A DNA stretch of 64,000 bases from positions 2,046,001 to 2,110,000 of the forward strand of contig NZ_QWEZ01000001.1 of assembly GCF_003864255.1 (NCBI RefSeq), in the 5' to 3' direction. The translations under genes were made by a program, and so were the position numbers. The DNA is from Aestuariirhabdus litorea (GTDB lineage: Bacteria > Pseudomonadota > Gammaproteobacteria > Pseudomonadales > Aestuariirhabdaceae). Below the pieces are notes generated by a model. The model saw only the letters and a list, made by a program, of their open reading frames with translations, searched no databases and was not told where the DNA came from. Positions 8,033 through 17,725 of this stretch are shown piece by piece (position 1 is the first letter of the stretch; each line of letters begins with the position of its first letter).

Positions 8033-8065
8033 AAAAAGGCCGCCTTACCGAGGCGGCCTTTTTTT
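8033..8065. terminator. Bidirectional rho-independent terminator
   Basis: Stem GGCCGCCT (8038-8045), loop TACCG, stem AGGCGGCC (8051-8058), then seven T. Five A precede the stem, so it can also terminate the convergent Sel1-like gene on the other strand. Confidence 0.9.
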
Positions 8066-8093
8066 GTGCCCTGGATTCCCAAAGCCTGGAAGC

Positions 8094-8441
8094 TCAGGGC
8101 AAGCTGTAAGCCTCAATATACTGGCTGGCACGTAACTGCGCTTCCTGCAGGGCCTCACCGGCGAGCTGCTTGTCCAACTCCTTCAGCAGAGGCTCTGCCT
8201 CTTCAACACCCTGCGCCAATGCAGTTTTCAGCCATGCGTACGCCTCTATATCATCCTTGGGAATCTCCTCCCCGAGCATATAGAGCTCTCCGATCGTGAG
8301 CTGGGCGTAAGGGGAGCCCTGCTCCGCCATAGGCAGGTAATAGCCCAGCGCCAGGTTTTCCTCTGCGATGGCTAAAGGCGCCACCAATACCGCTAGGGAC
8401 ACACTCACTCCGGCGATCAGCTGTCGACACGCTTTTCTCAT
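8094..8441 (-). CDS. Small secreted Sel1-repeat protein
   Basis: Translation from the ATG at 8441 (AGGA eight bases upstream) gives 115 residues starting MRKACRQLIAG with a clear signal peptide ending PLAIAEE. The mature part contains Sel1/TPR-like helices (LPMAEQGSPYAQLTIGELY and EAYAWLKTALAQGVEEA) at about 35-85. Sel1 repeats are protein-binding scaffolds; no enzyme motif is seen. It is convergent with the cytochrome c5 gene, and the two share a bidirectional terminator. Function unknown. Confidence 0.7.
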   Translation of the reverse strand: MRKACRQLIAGVSVSLAVLVAPLAIAEENLALGYYLPMAEQGSPYAQLTIGELYMLGEEIPKDDIEAYAWLKTALAQGVEEAEPLLKELDKQLAGEALQEAQLRASQYIEAYSLP

Positions 8442-8656
8442 TGACTCGATCCTGTTCTGATTAGATAGCGCCCATATTTTGTGCACAAGCCGCGTTTAAG
8501 GCAACCGTTTTCCTGCAGGCAAGGCAGTCCATACAGGCCTGTGCCAGCCAGATCACATAAACGCGATAACCACCTCAACTGTCGGCGTCAGGGTAGTATT
8601 TGCAATCCCAGCCAGTATACTCAGTCGATAGCACACAAACCATTGAGAAGGATTTT

Positions 8657-9298
8657 ATGAAGCGGACACTGATTGCGATAGGGATCGCCTTTATCACCCT
8701 GCTCACCGGATGCGCCACCTCCCAGGTAACCTCAGAGTGGAAGGATCCTGACTTCTCAGGCCCACTTACCCATGTACTGATTATCTCTACCGCCAAGGAG
8801 ACCCGTGACCGGCGAATGGTCGAGGACCGCTTTGCACGCATGTTCACCGAAAGGGGCATCAAGGCAACCACCTGGTATCAGGCGAGCGGCAAGCCCGAGG
8901 TGAGCGACATCAATAAAGAGGCGGTTATCAGCGCAGCCAAACGAATTGGCGCCGACAGCGTGATGGTTTCCCGGCTGGTGGGCACTGAGGAGGGGCAGGA
9001 TTACATCCCCCCTCGTACGGAGGTGAGCGCCCCCTTTGACTACTACGACCGAGCCAACCGCGGCTTTGATCGGGACTACCCCTCACTCTACAGCTATACA
9101 CAGACCGGCGGATACTACGTGGACTACACCGTATTCAAGCTTGAGTTCAACCTCTACGAGATGAAAAACAAGGAGCTGGTGTGGTCAATCCTCTCGGAAG
9201 CTTTCGACCCCCAGAGCCAGATGACGCTGCTTGAAGAGCTCACAAAACAGGTTTCCAGCAGCCTCGAAAAAGGCACCCTCATTCCGCCTCAAAAATAG
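8657..9298 (+). CDS. DUF4136-like lipoprotein
   Basis: The ATG at 8657 follows GAGAAGGA and gives a 213-residue lipoprotein with lipobox LLTGC. The opening of the mature part (VTSEWKDPDFSGPLTHVLIIS) and the later GADSVMVSRLVG are typical of DUF4136-related outer-membrane-associated lipoproteins, whose function is unknown. A Tyr-rich patch (FDYYDRANRGF, YSYTQTGGYYVDY) follows at about 130-160. A strong terminator ends the unit. No operon partner is on the same strand. Confidence 0.7.
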   Translation: MKRTLIAIGIAFITLLTGCATSQVTSEWKDPDFSGPLTHVLIISTAKETRDRRMVEDRFARMFTERGIKATTWYQASGKPEVSDINKEAVISAAKRIGADSVMVSRLVGTEEGQDYIPPRTEVSAPFDYYDRANRGFDRDYPSLYSYTQTGGYYVDYTVFKLEFNLYEMKNKELVWSILSEAFDPQSQMTLLEELTKQVSSSLEKGTLIPPQK

Positions 9299-9313
9299 CG
9301 GGACAGCGCCCAC

Positions 9314-9341
9314 AAAAAAGCCCGGGAAACCGGGCTTTTTT
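9314..9341. terminator. Bidirectional rho-independent terminator
   Basis: Stem GCCCGG (9320-9325), loop GAAA, stem CCGGGC (9330-9335), then six T; A residues precede the stem. It separates the lipoprotein gene from the convergent response regulator gene. Confidence 0.9.
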
Positions 9342-9358
9342 GTGCTTGTCTCAGCGCA

Positions 9359-10354
9359 TTAACGCCAAAGGCTTCCCAGCCTCCGCACCCGCTTCAGCAT
9401 GCTGTCAAACATACCGGGGCTCACCTTTGGCAACACCTCCTGGTCAGCCGCCTGCTCAGCAGGAGCCGCTTCAGGGTCAGGCGACGTGCGCACCTCAACC
9501 ACCTTATGCCGCCGCTGCAGCGCGGGGTTGGTGTGAAGCAGCCGATGCTTGCGCAAAGCCGACTCAACGTTGATCCTGCACTGAGCCGCCTTGATCGGCT
9601 TGCTCATAAAGCGGTAGATCTGCCCCTGGTTGATCAACTCGATGATGATGTTTGCGTCCTCCTGCGAGGTCATCACTACCGAGACAATTTCGGGATAATG
9701 GCGCTTCAACAGCTTGATCAGAGTGGTGACATCCCCGCTCCCGATACTGACTTCGGAGATCACCACCCCTACCGGATTGCTCTCCAACAGGCTCATGGCA
9801 TCATCCATTGAGCGCGCAAACAGCAGGTTGTGGGTCGTGCCTAGCACCTCCTGCAGCTGATTACAGGCGGACTCATCATCATCGATCACCAGGATATTAC
9901 CCGACTCAACCACTGCGGACTGAGCCCCCAGGGAGGGGCCATCAGCTACAGCCTGCTCGGGCACTATTTCGGGGGAATTAAGGGCAGTATTGGCCGCCTC
10001 TTCAACCACGCTACGAATCTGGCTATTCACCCAGGGCTTGTGCACAAAGCGGTAGATCTCACCCTCGTTCACCGAGTTGACCACCGCCTTGTAGTCCGAG
10101 TAGCCCGTCAATAGAAGGCGCATGGTGCCGGGAGAGATCACCTTAATCTGGTTAAGCAGTTGGGTACCGGTCATGCCCGGCATGCGTTGATCGCTAACAA
10201 CCACATCGGGCTTGAAGGTTTTGACTTGCTCAAGGGCCTCCTGGCCACCTTCTGCAACCGCCACATCGTACCCTTTTCTGAACAACCACTTCAGTGCGTG
10301 CAGAATTTTAGGTTCGTCATCCACAAACAATATTCTTGCGCGTCGAGTTACCAT
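9359..10354 (-). CDS. Double-receiver response regulator with a degenerate second receiver
   Basis: The ATG at 10354 (AGGAG eight bases upstream) gives 331 residues. The first receiver (about 5-120) keeps the acidic pair in ILFVDDEP, the phospho-acceptor Asp in VVVSDQRMPGM and the conserved Lys in HKPW. The second receiver (about 150-265) keeps ILVIDDDE and SKPI, but the acceptor position reads GVVISEVSIG, with Glu in place of Asp. It therefore cannot be phosphorylated in the usual way and may mimic or lock a state. There is no DNA-binding domain. The gene lies 28 bp after the sensor kinase gene and is its probable partner. Confidence 0.85.
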   Translation of the reverse strand: MVTRRARILFVDDEPKILHALKWLFRKGYDVAVAEGGQEALEQVKTFKPDVVVSDQRMPGMTGTQLLNQIKVISPGTMRLLLTGYSDYKAVVNSVNEGEIYRFVHKPWVNSQIRSVVEEAANTALNSPEIVPEQAVADGPSLGAQSAVVESGNILVIDDDESACNQLQEVLGTTHNLLFARSMDDAMSLLESNPVGVVISEVSIGSGDVTTLIKLLKRHYPEIVSVVMTSQEDANIIIELINQGQIYRFMSKPIKAAQCRINVESALRKHRLLHTNPALQRRHKVVEVRTSPDPEAAPAEQAADQEVLPKVSPGMFDSMLKRVRRLGSLWR

Positions 10355-10382
10355 ATTCTCACTCCTGACATCATTGATGCCC

Positions 10383-11891
10383 TTAGTTAGGCAGGTCAGC
10401 CACAGGCAGGCGAACAGTGAAACAGCTGCCCTCGCCAACGACCGTTTTAACGGTCAAGTCACCACCATGCTCAGCAATGATCTCCTTGCAGATTGAGAGA
10501 CCCAGGCCGGTCCCCTCACCCTCACCCTTGGTGGTATAGAATGCATCGAAGATGTGCTCCAGGTCTTCCGGCTTGATGCCAGGCCCGTTGTCTTCGACAT
10601 CGATCACGACATTATTGCCTTCCATACGCGAGCGGATCGTCATCTTGCCCTCATCACCCAGCGCCTGACCGGCATTGATCATCAGGTTCATCAACACCTG
10701 ATTGATCTGGGATGGCATGCAGGCCACCGGATAGATCTCACCCAGATCCTGCTCGAACTCAATGGTGGTGGCGATGGAACTGCGGGCGATATAGAAGACA
10801 TTCTTGATTGCATCGTTCAGGTTGTACTCACTGACCTTGGCACGATCAATACGGGTGAAGTTCTTCAGGTTAACGACCAGATCGCGCATCTGCTCTACAC
10901 CACTGAGGGTTGAGTCGATCAGCTCTTCCACCTCGCTCAACTCCATCGCCTCATAGTTATTGATCTCTGAGGCATAACGCTGCTTATCCAGCTTGACCAG
11001 CACTTCGGGCTGGTCACTCTTGCCCGCCAGCTGGATCAGGCGAGAACCCCAGCGGTGGGGCAGTTCGATCTCCTCCAGCACCTCCCGCATCATGGAGACG
11101 TTACTTCCCACAAAGGCCAGGGGGGTGTTGAGTTCGTGGGCCACCCCCGCCACCATACGACCGAGGGAGGCCATTTTGTCGGAGTTCGCCAGATGCCCCT
11201 GGGCACGGGTGTTCTCTTCGGCCTGCTCCTTGATGATGTTGTTGGCACGCAGCACGATCAAAAACAGCGCAACATAAAGCAGGATGGAGAGGCCGATAAC
11301 AGACCCCAGCACCAGATACTTGGTTTCATCGATATGGTCGATCAACGGGGTCATGTCGGAGTAGATCTCGAATACCCCTACCAGGTTGCCGTCGGCGTAG
11401 AGCGGCACGTAGCTGGAGATAACGTCACGATCCTCTACCACCTGCTCGAAAGCACTGAAGGTGTCTCGGTGAGTCAACTCACTCGCCGGACGCTCGCCTA
11501 CCGCCGACAGGTAACCGGCGTTCTTGCTTTTGTCATCTCCAATCTGGGCGGCCTCCGTGGAGAAGACGGTAAGGCCCTCTAGATTGAATACTTTCACTTT
11601 AAGTGCGTTGGTACCCGCCATCATCCCCTGCACGAGGCCGTAAAGATGAGGCTGCTCGGGGGCGTTTTTTAACTGCTCACGGGACAGGGTTGAGGCGCGG
11701 TTCACCAGAGGTTCGAACTCCGCCCACAACGAGTTGGCAAACGCCTTGGCCAGGTTGACGTTACTGCTTTCTGCCTGGGCCACCAGGTTATCCAAAGCGG
11801 TCCGGTTCTGCAGATAGGCCAAGCTACCAGCGACAATCGAAAATGCCACCAGACTCGTTAATAGGAAGTAACGGACTAGATGAAAACGCAT
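10383..11891 (-). CDS. Membrane sensor histidine kinase
   Basis: The 502-residue protein has two membrane helices (about 8-27 and 192-214) around an extracytoplasmic Cache-like sensor domain. The dimerisation domain carries the phospho-acceptor His252 in [13 protein letters not shown]. The ATPase domain has the N box ([10 protein letters not shown], about 402-411), DNGPGI (G1) and [14 protein letters not shown] (G2). This HELNTP class often pairs with receiver-only regulators, as here. A 230-bp upstream region with hairpins and direct repeats separates it from ccmI. The signal is unknown. Confidence 0.9.
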   Translation of the reverse strand: MRFHLVRYFLLTSLVAFSIVAGSLAYLQNRTALDNLVAQAESSNVNLAKAFANSLWAEFEPLVNRASTLSREQLKNAPEQPHLYGLVQGMMAGTNALKVKVFNLEGLTVFSTEAAQIGDDKSKNAGYLSAVGERPASELTHRDTFSAFEQVVEDRDVISSYVPLYADGNLVGVFEIYSDMTPLIDHIDETKYLVLGSVIGLSILLYVALFLIVLRANNIIKEQAEENTRAQGHLANSDKMASLGRMVAGVAHELNTPLAFVGSNVSMMREVLEEIELPHRWGSRLIQLAGKSDQPEVLVKLDKQRYASEINNYEAMELSEVEELIDSTLSGVEQMRDLVVNLKNFTRIDRAKVSEYNLNDAIKNVFYIARSSIATTIEFEQDLGEIYPVACMPSQINQVLMNLMINAGQALGDEGKMTIRSRMEGNNVVIDVEDNGPGIKPEDLEHIFDAFYTTKGEGEGTGLGLSICKEIIAEHGGDLTVKTVVGEGSCFTVRLPVADLPN

Positions 11892-12134
11892 AGTTTAAGT
11901 GCCTCAAGTTACGCCGATCATTATTCCTAATGGCTGCAGATTGTCTGCGGCACTCCCGGCACGGGCACAAGCACAGTGTATGGCACCAAATGGCGGGAGC
12001 CGTACGCGACTTCGGCTAACGTCGCATACGACTAGCATAAAGCAAAAAGCGAACCATGAACTGGTTCACACTCTAAATAAGGAGACAACCCCAGCAAAAG
12101 TGACCGGATTCACACTTTGAGTCAGGGGACAACC
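11892..12134. repeat. Hairpin- and repeat-rich spacer between ccmI and the kinase gene
   Basis: Two 34-bp direct repeats lie at 12057-12090 and 12101-12134, 44 bp apart and identical at about 26 of 34 positions. Both contain TTCACACT and end in GACAACC, and the first holds the perfect dyad TGAACTGGTTCA. The second repeat runs over the ccmI stop codon. Two imperfect hairpins are also present: 12001-12030 (CGTACGCGAC against GTCGCATACG) and about 11932-11950. The whole looks like a REP/MITE-type remnant or a cluster of operator sites before the kinase gene; the two cannot be told apart here. Confidence 0.4.
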
Positions 12135-13396
12135 GAATCAATATTGACCTGGATCACTTTTTCACCCATCTCGGACAGGGTCATAGGGCTGGTAACGCCC
12201 CTCAGATCACCAGATTTAGTACCTGCGGTTCCCGATTTTGAGAGTGTCGCGCTCAGCAGCAACGCCTCCCCGGAGTCCACTATGACCCCCTGGGTCAGCA
12301 GGTTACGATCATCGATCGATACCAGGGTAGGCAACTGTCCCGCCTGCAAGCGAACAGCCGCCAGCGGCATGGGGGGGCCATCGGCGCGCTTGAGGGCGAC
12401 AAACACGGTGCTGGAGCCATCAACCTGCTCCAGCAGGCCTGGGTCAATTTCAACCAGAACCTTCAGGGGCTTGTCACCAAACACACCCTGCCCGCTAGCA
12501 GCAGCTGCCGACGCAGGCGACGAGGAAGCGGCGGCCGGTAACTCTCCACCGGAGCCTGCCAGCTGCTGGCGAGCCATTTCAATCGCCTGCCGGATACCCT
12601 CTTCACTCATGCCAGGGCGAATATTGGTCAGCATTCTCTCCCAACGCATGACCGCATCCGCGAAGTTCCCGCTGTCATAGGCGATCATACCCAGCAGGCC
12701 GTTCAAACCCGGATCCATGTCATCATCGGCGAGCGCCTGATCGATAATTGCCTGGATCTGCGGTGTCACCTGGTTACCACTACCGAAGTAAAGGGCCTGC
12801 GCCTTTTGCGCCAAAATCTCTGCGTGCTCCTTGCCCAGAATCTGGCTTACCCGGTCAAAGGCTTCTGCCGCTTGCTCATACCGACCGATCGCCGTGTAGG
12901 TACGCCCCAGGGTAAACCAGCCCTGGGAGTTATTAGGATCGGCCTCAAGCTCCTGCAACAATGCAATGGCCATCCCCTCCATGGAGCCCTCTCCGTGGGG
13001 ATTCGCCGCTTCGGCCTGGGGTGGGAGAGTCAACAGGTCACTGGCCCCCAGTTTGAGGTACAGACCGTAGCTGGAGAGAGGTAGCAGCACCAGTACCAGG
13101 GCAGGCAATACCCAGCGAGCCCCCTCGTGGCCGGCCTTTTTAGCCACCACCATGGCATCATCTTCCAGCAACGCCCGTTGCTGTTCCAGCTGCAGGCGGG
13201 CAAACTCCTTGTCGTCGATCTTGCCCTCTGCGCGATCCGCCTCCAGCTCCGCCATCCGCTCGCGGTAGACCGCAACGTTAACCGCCGATTCATCCAGCAC
13301 ATCGGCATCCGCCTTTGTTGACCGCATCAGAGGAACCAGCACAAAACCCAGTGCAACAACAACCATCAGCACCGTAATCAACCAAAACAGAAACAT
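12122..13396 (-). CDS. ccmI: Cytochrome c biogenesis protein CcmI
   Basis: The 424-residue protein matches CcmI: an N-terminal membrane helix (MFLFWLITVLMVVVALGFVLVPL), the conserved opening VAVYRERMAELEADRAEG, a second helix (about 93-113), then TPR repeats (about 145-270; GWFTLGRTYTAIGRYEQAAEAF) and a C-terminal periplasmic beta-rich domain. CcmI binds apocytochrome c and delivers it to the CcmF/CcmH ligation machinery. In most gammaproteobacteria it ends a ccmABCDEFGH operon; here no other ccm gene is next to it, and the upstream neighbour is a GGDEF-EAL gene. It would serve the many cytochromes of this window. Confidence 0.9.
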   Translation of the reverse strand: MFLFWLITVLMVVVALGFVLVPLMRSTKADADVLDESAVNVAVYRERMAELEADRAEGKIDDKEFARLQLEQQRALLEDDAMVVAKKAGHEGARWVLPALVLVLLPLSSYGLYLKLGASDLLTLPPQAEAANPHGEGSMEGMAIALLQELEADPNNSQGWFTLGRTYTAIGRYEQAAEAFDRVSQILGKEHAEILAQKAQALYFGSGNQVTPQIQAIIDQALADDDMDPGLNGLLGMIAYDSGNFADAVMRWERMLTNIRPGMSEEGIRQAIEMARQQLAGSGGELPAAASSSPASAAAASGQGVFGDKPLKVLVEIDPGLLEQVDGSSTVFVALKRADGPPMPLAAVRLQAGQLPTLVSIDDRNLLTQGVIVDSGEALLLSATLSKSGTAGTKSGDLRGVTSPMTLSEMGEKVIQVNIDSVVP

Positions 13397-13448
13397 GGAT
13401 ACCCCGCCCGTTCTATTGAGATAAAAGCCTAAGAATCAGCAAGGGATT

Positions 13449-16400
13449 CTATATGATAAAATTGAGGGATGCGCGCTTATCGTCCCACTCTCTCATCAGC
13501 TGCTCGAAATCTGTGAGACCCAGTGGCTTACTGAACAGGTAGCCCTGCAGATAATCCACCCTCATGCCGCTAAGCAACTGGTACTGCTCTGCCGTTTCGA
13601 CCCCCTCAATGACCGTTTGCAGGTCCAGCGCTTCCGACAGTGCCGCCACCGCCTTGACGATCTGTCGATCATCCTCGCTGGTGTGCAAGTTGGTAATGAA
13701 GGCTCGATCCACTTTGAGATAATCAACCGGAAAACGCTTCAGGTAGCCCAGCGAAGAGTAACCCGTGCCAAAGTCATCAATGGAGAATTTGACCCCAAGT
13801 TTGCGGATTTTATCCATCAACTCCAGCACCCGGTGATCATCCTCGAGAATCATTCCCTCGGTGATTTCAAGGGTGATGTAACTGCGTGAAACATCGGCCT
13901 TTTTCAGGATTGACAAAATCTCCTTGGCGGTTTCAGGGTCATGAAACTGCCGGGGTGACACATTGACCGAAACCCTGATCGGCTCCCACCCGTTTTGTAA
14001 CCACTGCTGGATCTGCTGGCACACCCTGTTCAGGACCCAGTTGCCGATACGCAGAATCTGCCCGCTCTCCTCGGAAAAGGTGATGAAGCCATCGGGGTAG
14101 ACCATGCCCCGCTCGGGGTGGTTCCAGCGCACCAGCGCCTCGGCACTGGCCAGCTTGCCAGTGCGGGCCGAAACAATGGGCTGGTAGTGCACGCAGAACT
14201 CATCGCGTTCGATGGCGTTGAACAGCTCCGCCTGCAGCTGCCGGTGCTGGACAACCAAGGCGTTCATCTCTGGCGTGAAGAAGCGATAGCCATTACCACC
14301 ATCGGCTTTAGCACGGTACATCGCGCTTTCGGCATGACGCAGCAGCTCCCGCACCGTTTCGGCCGGGTCGCTGGAGGGCTGGACATCCGAGGGGAAGATG
14401 GAAATGCCGATACTGCCGGTCATATGGCAGACCTCACCTTTGATGGTGTAGGGTTCAGCCACCTGCTCCAGCAACTTACGCGACAGTTTGGCGATCTTGT
14501 CCGGATTCTCCACCTTGGAGAGTATCACGGCGAACTCATCGCCCCCGAGGCGGGACAACTTGCTTTCGCCAAGGCACAACCTCAGGCGCCGACTCACCTC
14601 CAGCAGCAGCTCATCTCCACGGTTATGGCCGAGGGTATCGTTGATCCATTTAAAGCGATCCAGGTCGATCATCAACACCGCCACCTGGGTACCATTGCGA
14701 TAAGCCTTGAGCAGGGCATCGGACAACAGGGTAAAGAACAGGTGCCGGTTGGGCAGGTCGGTCAGGGCATCGTAGTTTGCCTGGTGGAAAATCAGCGACT
14801 CGTTCTCCTTGCGCCGGGTAATATCGCTGAACACCGCCACGTGGTATTTGACGCTCTGGTCGTTTTCCCGCAACACCACGATCGACAACCACTCGGGGTA
14901 CACCTCTCCGTTCTTGCGCCGGTTCCAGATCTCCCCCTCCCAGTGGCCAAACCGATCCAGGGATTCCTGCATCTGGCCATAAAACTCGGGGCTTTGCCGG
15001 CCCGAACTCAGCAGGCCCGGATTGCGGCCAATCACCTCTTCGGCGGTATAGCCGGTAATGCGGGTAAAGGCCGGGTTGACGGTTACGATGCGGTTTTCGG
15101 AGTCGGTCAGGATGATCGCCTCACTGGTCACATCAAACACGGTTTCAGCCAGTTTGAGACGGGACTCCTGCTGCTTGCGCAGGGTCAGGTCCTCTTTCAG
15201 GGCCACATAGTTGACCGGGGTGCCCTGATCATCCACCAGCGGGTAGATGGAGACATGCTCCCAATATTCGCGCCCATCCTTGCCACGGTTAACCATATCA
15301 CCATGCCACTCACGACCGCTGGTGATCTCCCCCCACATCGCCCGATAAAAGGCGTCGTCCTGCTTGCCTGACTTAAGTATGTTCGGGTTCTGGCCAATCA
15401 CCTCGGTGGCACTGTAGCCGCTGATCTCACTAAACACCGGGTTCACGTACTCAATCACACCACTGGTGTCGGTAATCACAACCGATACCGGACTCTGCTC
15501 GACCGCCTGCAAGACCTTGCTGTAACTATCCTGCTGCCGCTGGCGCTCCATCTCCGCTGACGCCCTGACGGCAAATATCTTGAGCAGGGACTCGATCTCC
15601 TTGGGCTTCTGGATCACATTACGCCCAAGCAACACCAGCAAGCCGCAGTGGTTGCCCTCACTGTCAACCAGCGGCGTCCCTACGTAGCTCTCCAGCTGCA
15701 TCTCTTCCAGCATTTTGTCTTCGGGGTAACGATTGATCACCCCGGAATCGACATAGCACATCTCACTCCTGAGCACATCCTCGCAGGGGGTACCCGCAAG
15801 CTCATAGACAAAATTGCCAACCGGTCGACCATCCTCGTAGCACACCAGGGTTCTCGCCTCGTTCCTGGCCTCATCCACGGTGGCGATAAACGCGATGTCC
15901 ATACCACTGAGGCTGGAGAGATAGCTGAGCAGGGAGTGGAAAAAGTCCTCACCTATCTTGCCGGAAACCCCCTCGGCAATCTGACGCAGGCGCTGCTCCT
16001 GCTGTTTGCTTTCGGTAATATCTTCACAGATACCATCGATGCCCAGCAGTTTACCCTCATCATCATAGCGCGCACGGTCAAAGTGACGGAGGTAGCGCAC
16101 ATCCCCGGTCTCGGCATGCAATATCCTGAACTCACCCTCCCGGCTCTGCTTGCCCTCAAAGGCCCAGGAAAAGGCCTTCAGTGCCTGCCCCGAAGCGGTT
16201 CCGGTGACGGAGAAACTCTGGCGATCCAGCACATCAAAGATATTGAGGAACTCATCTGCCGGGACCCCAAAAATGCGGCTGACCGAGGGACTGATGTACT
16301 CGACATCGCCGTCAGGCAGGTTGACCCGGTACACCACCGAATCGATTCCCTCGATCATCTCCCGATAGCGCTGCTCGCTGCTGCGCAGAGCCAGCTCGCT

Positions 16401-17666
16401 GTTCTTGCGCTCGGTACTGTCCCGCGAGACGCCGATGTAGCCTAAAACATCGCCCCGCTCGTTTCGGTAGGGCAGCTTCAGGGTGTCGAGCAGCCGCTGC
16501 TGGCCGCCGATGCGCACCCACTCCTCATCGCGCCGCGGCTCCTGGCGCCGCCTCAACTCATAATCGATCTCATGAAAGTAGTTGCCCGGCTGGCGCTGGA
16601 ACAGCTCGCCATCGGTATGCCCAATGATGGCGGTAATGGGCTGGCCAACGTAGTCGGAGAAAGCCCGGTTGCAGCCCTGGTAAACCCCCTTGATGTCTTT
16701 GAAGTAGATCATGTCGGGAATCGAGTTGATCAGGGAGCTCAGGCGAGCCTCTCCCCGCGCCAGCTGTTCGGTGGTCTCCACCAGCTCGGCTGTGCGCCGC
16801 TGCACCTCACGGCGCAGTAGCCGGGGGGCCTCCAGCAGGGCAAACACAACCAGGCCCAGCAGCAGCGCGAGGAGCGCCCCCAGCGGGAGCAGATGACGGC
16901 TGAAGGGATCATCAATTAGCCAGCCTCCCTTGGGGTAGGCCGCCAGTTGCCAACTGCCCCAGGGAAGCTCGACGTTCTGTACCAGCGCCTCTTTCTGGAA
17001 CACCGAAAGGGGGCCAAAAAACACCTCACCATCGGCACCACGGGCATCCTTACCCCGCAGCGAGAAGTGGATGGGGCCATCCTCAAGCAGGCCGGCCTCA
17101 CTCAGGAGAGGTTCAACATCCAGCACCATGGTTGCAAACCCCCAGAAAGCAGGCTCCCCATGTCGGTTGTGGTAGATCGGCAGGCGCGCAACCACCCCCT
17201 CCCCCCCCTGTAAGAGGGGGAAAGGGCCCGCCAGCACAAACGCCCGCTCCTTGATGGTTCGTAGCACCGCCTCCTTACGGACCGCGTCACCCAGCAGGTT
17301 GTGCCCAAGCACATTTTCATTGCCCTCGATCGGGTAGACGTAGGTCACCACGGCGTCGGGGGCCAGTTGCAAGCTGCGCACCCCGTCAACACGGCCGTAG
17401 AGCTCGGCGGCGAAGGTCCTGAATTTGGGGTCGGTCAGGGTGTACAGCTGGGTTTTTGCGAAGGCCGCCAGCCCCTGCACCAAAGCAACACGACGGTTAA
17501 CCGCCGCCTCCAGCAGCGCGTGTTTTTTGCTTAACTGCTCAACCACCTGGCTGCGGAACTCATTACGGTGGGTCTGCCGGTCAAGATTACTCAGCCAAAC
17601 AACAGCGGACAGTATCGCAACAAAGGTCGCGATCGCGATCACTAACGACAGTAATCTGTATCTCAT
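13449..17666 (-). CDS. CHASE-PAS-GAF-PAS-GGDEF-EAL c-di-GMP protein
   Basis: The 1405-residue protein has a membrane helix (about 6-26), an extracytoplasmic CHASE-like sensor (about 60-240), a second helix (258-279), PAS modules at about 306-422 and 428-553, a GAF-like domain (about 560-705) and PAS modules at about 715-832 and 840-953. The GGDEF domain (about 960-1135) has an intact RLGGDEFAV motif (1041-1045). The RxxD inhibitory site expected just before it is missing (LGES instead). The EAL domain (about 1145-1395) has the intact EALVRW motif. Both synthesis and breakdown of c-di-GMP are chemically possible. It follows the unknown 203-aa gene by 59 bp. Confidence 0.88.
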   Translation of the reverse strand: MRYRLLSLVIAIATFVAILSAVVWLSNLDRQTHRNEFRSQVVEQLSKKHALLEAAVNRRVALVQGLAAFAKTQLYTLTDPKFRTFAAELYGRVDGVRSLQLAPDAVVTYVYPIEGNENVLGHNLLGDAVRKEAVLRTIKERAFVLAGPFPLLQGGEGVVARLPIYHNRHGEPAFWGFATMVLDVEPLLSEAGLLEDGPIHFSLRGKDARGADGEVFFGPLSVFQKEALVQNVELPWGSWQLAAYPKGGWLIDDPFSRHLLPLGALLALLLGLVVFALLEAPRLLRREVQRRTAELVETTEQLARGEARLSSLINSIPDMIYFKDIKGVYQGCNRAFSDYVGQPITAIIGHTDGELFQRQPGNYFHEIDYELRRRQEPRRDEEWVRIGGQQRLLDTLKLPYRNERGDVLGYIGVSRDSTERKNSELALRSSEQRYREMIEGIDSVVYRVNLPDGDVEYISPSVSRIFGVPADEFLNIFDVLDRQSFSVTGTASGQALKAFSWAFEGKQSREGEFRILHAETGDVRYLRHFDRARYDDEGKLLGIDGICEDITESKQQEQRLRQIAEGVSGKIGEDFFHSLLSYLSSLSGMDIAFIATVDEARNEARTLVCYEDGRPVGNFVYELAGTPCEDVLRSEMCYVDSGVINRYPEDKMLEEMQLESYVGTPLVDSEGNHCGLLVLLGRNVIQKPKEIESLLKIFAVRASAEMERQRQQDSYSKVLQAVEQSPVSVVITDTSGVIEYVNPVFSEISGYSATEVIGQNPNILKSGKQDDAFYRAMWGEITSGREWHGDMVNRGKDGREYWEHVSIYPLVDDQGTPVNYVALKEDLTLRKQQESRLKLAETVFDVTSEAIILTDSENRIVTVNPAFTRITGYTAEEVIGRNPGLLSSGRQSPEFYGQMQESLDRFGHWEGEIWNRRKNGEVYPEWLSIVVLRENDQSVKYHVAVFSDITRRKENESLIFHQANYDALTDLPNRHLFFTLLSDALLKAYRNGTQVAVLMIDLDRFKWINDTLGHNRGDELLLEVSRRLRLCLGESKLSRLGGDEFAVILSKVENPDKIAKLSRKLLEQVAEPYTIKGEVCHMTGSIGISIFPSDVQPSSDPAETVRELLRHAESAMYRAKADGGNGYRFFTPEMNALVVQHRQLQAELFNAIERDEFCVHYQPIVSARTGKLASAEALVRWNHPERGMVYPDGFITFSEESGQILRIGNWVLNRVCQQIQQWLQNGWEPIRVSVNVSPRQFHDPETAKEILSILKKADVSRSYITLEITEGMILEDDHRVLELMDKIRKLGVKFSIDDFGTGYSSLGYLKRFPVDYLKVDRAFITNLHTSEDDRQIVKAVAALSEALDLQTVIEGVETAEQYQLLSGMRVDYLQGYLFSKPLGLTDFEQLMREWDDKRASLNFII

Positions 17667-17725
17667 ACTAGACCCAAGATTCCTTTTAACCGAGACGCTG
17701 AGATCATTAACAGGCTCCCATGGTC

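Noticed and set aside
14118-15371. A 417-codon + strand frame inside the GGDEF-EAL gene
   Set aside because: Shadow frame; the - strand gene has continuous PAS, GGDEF and EAL motifs through this region.
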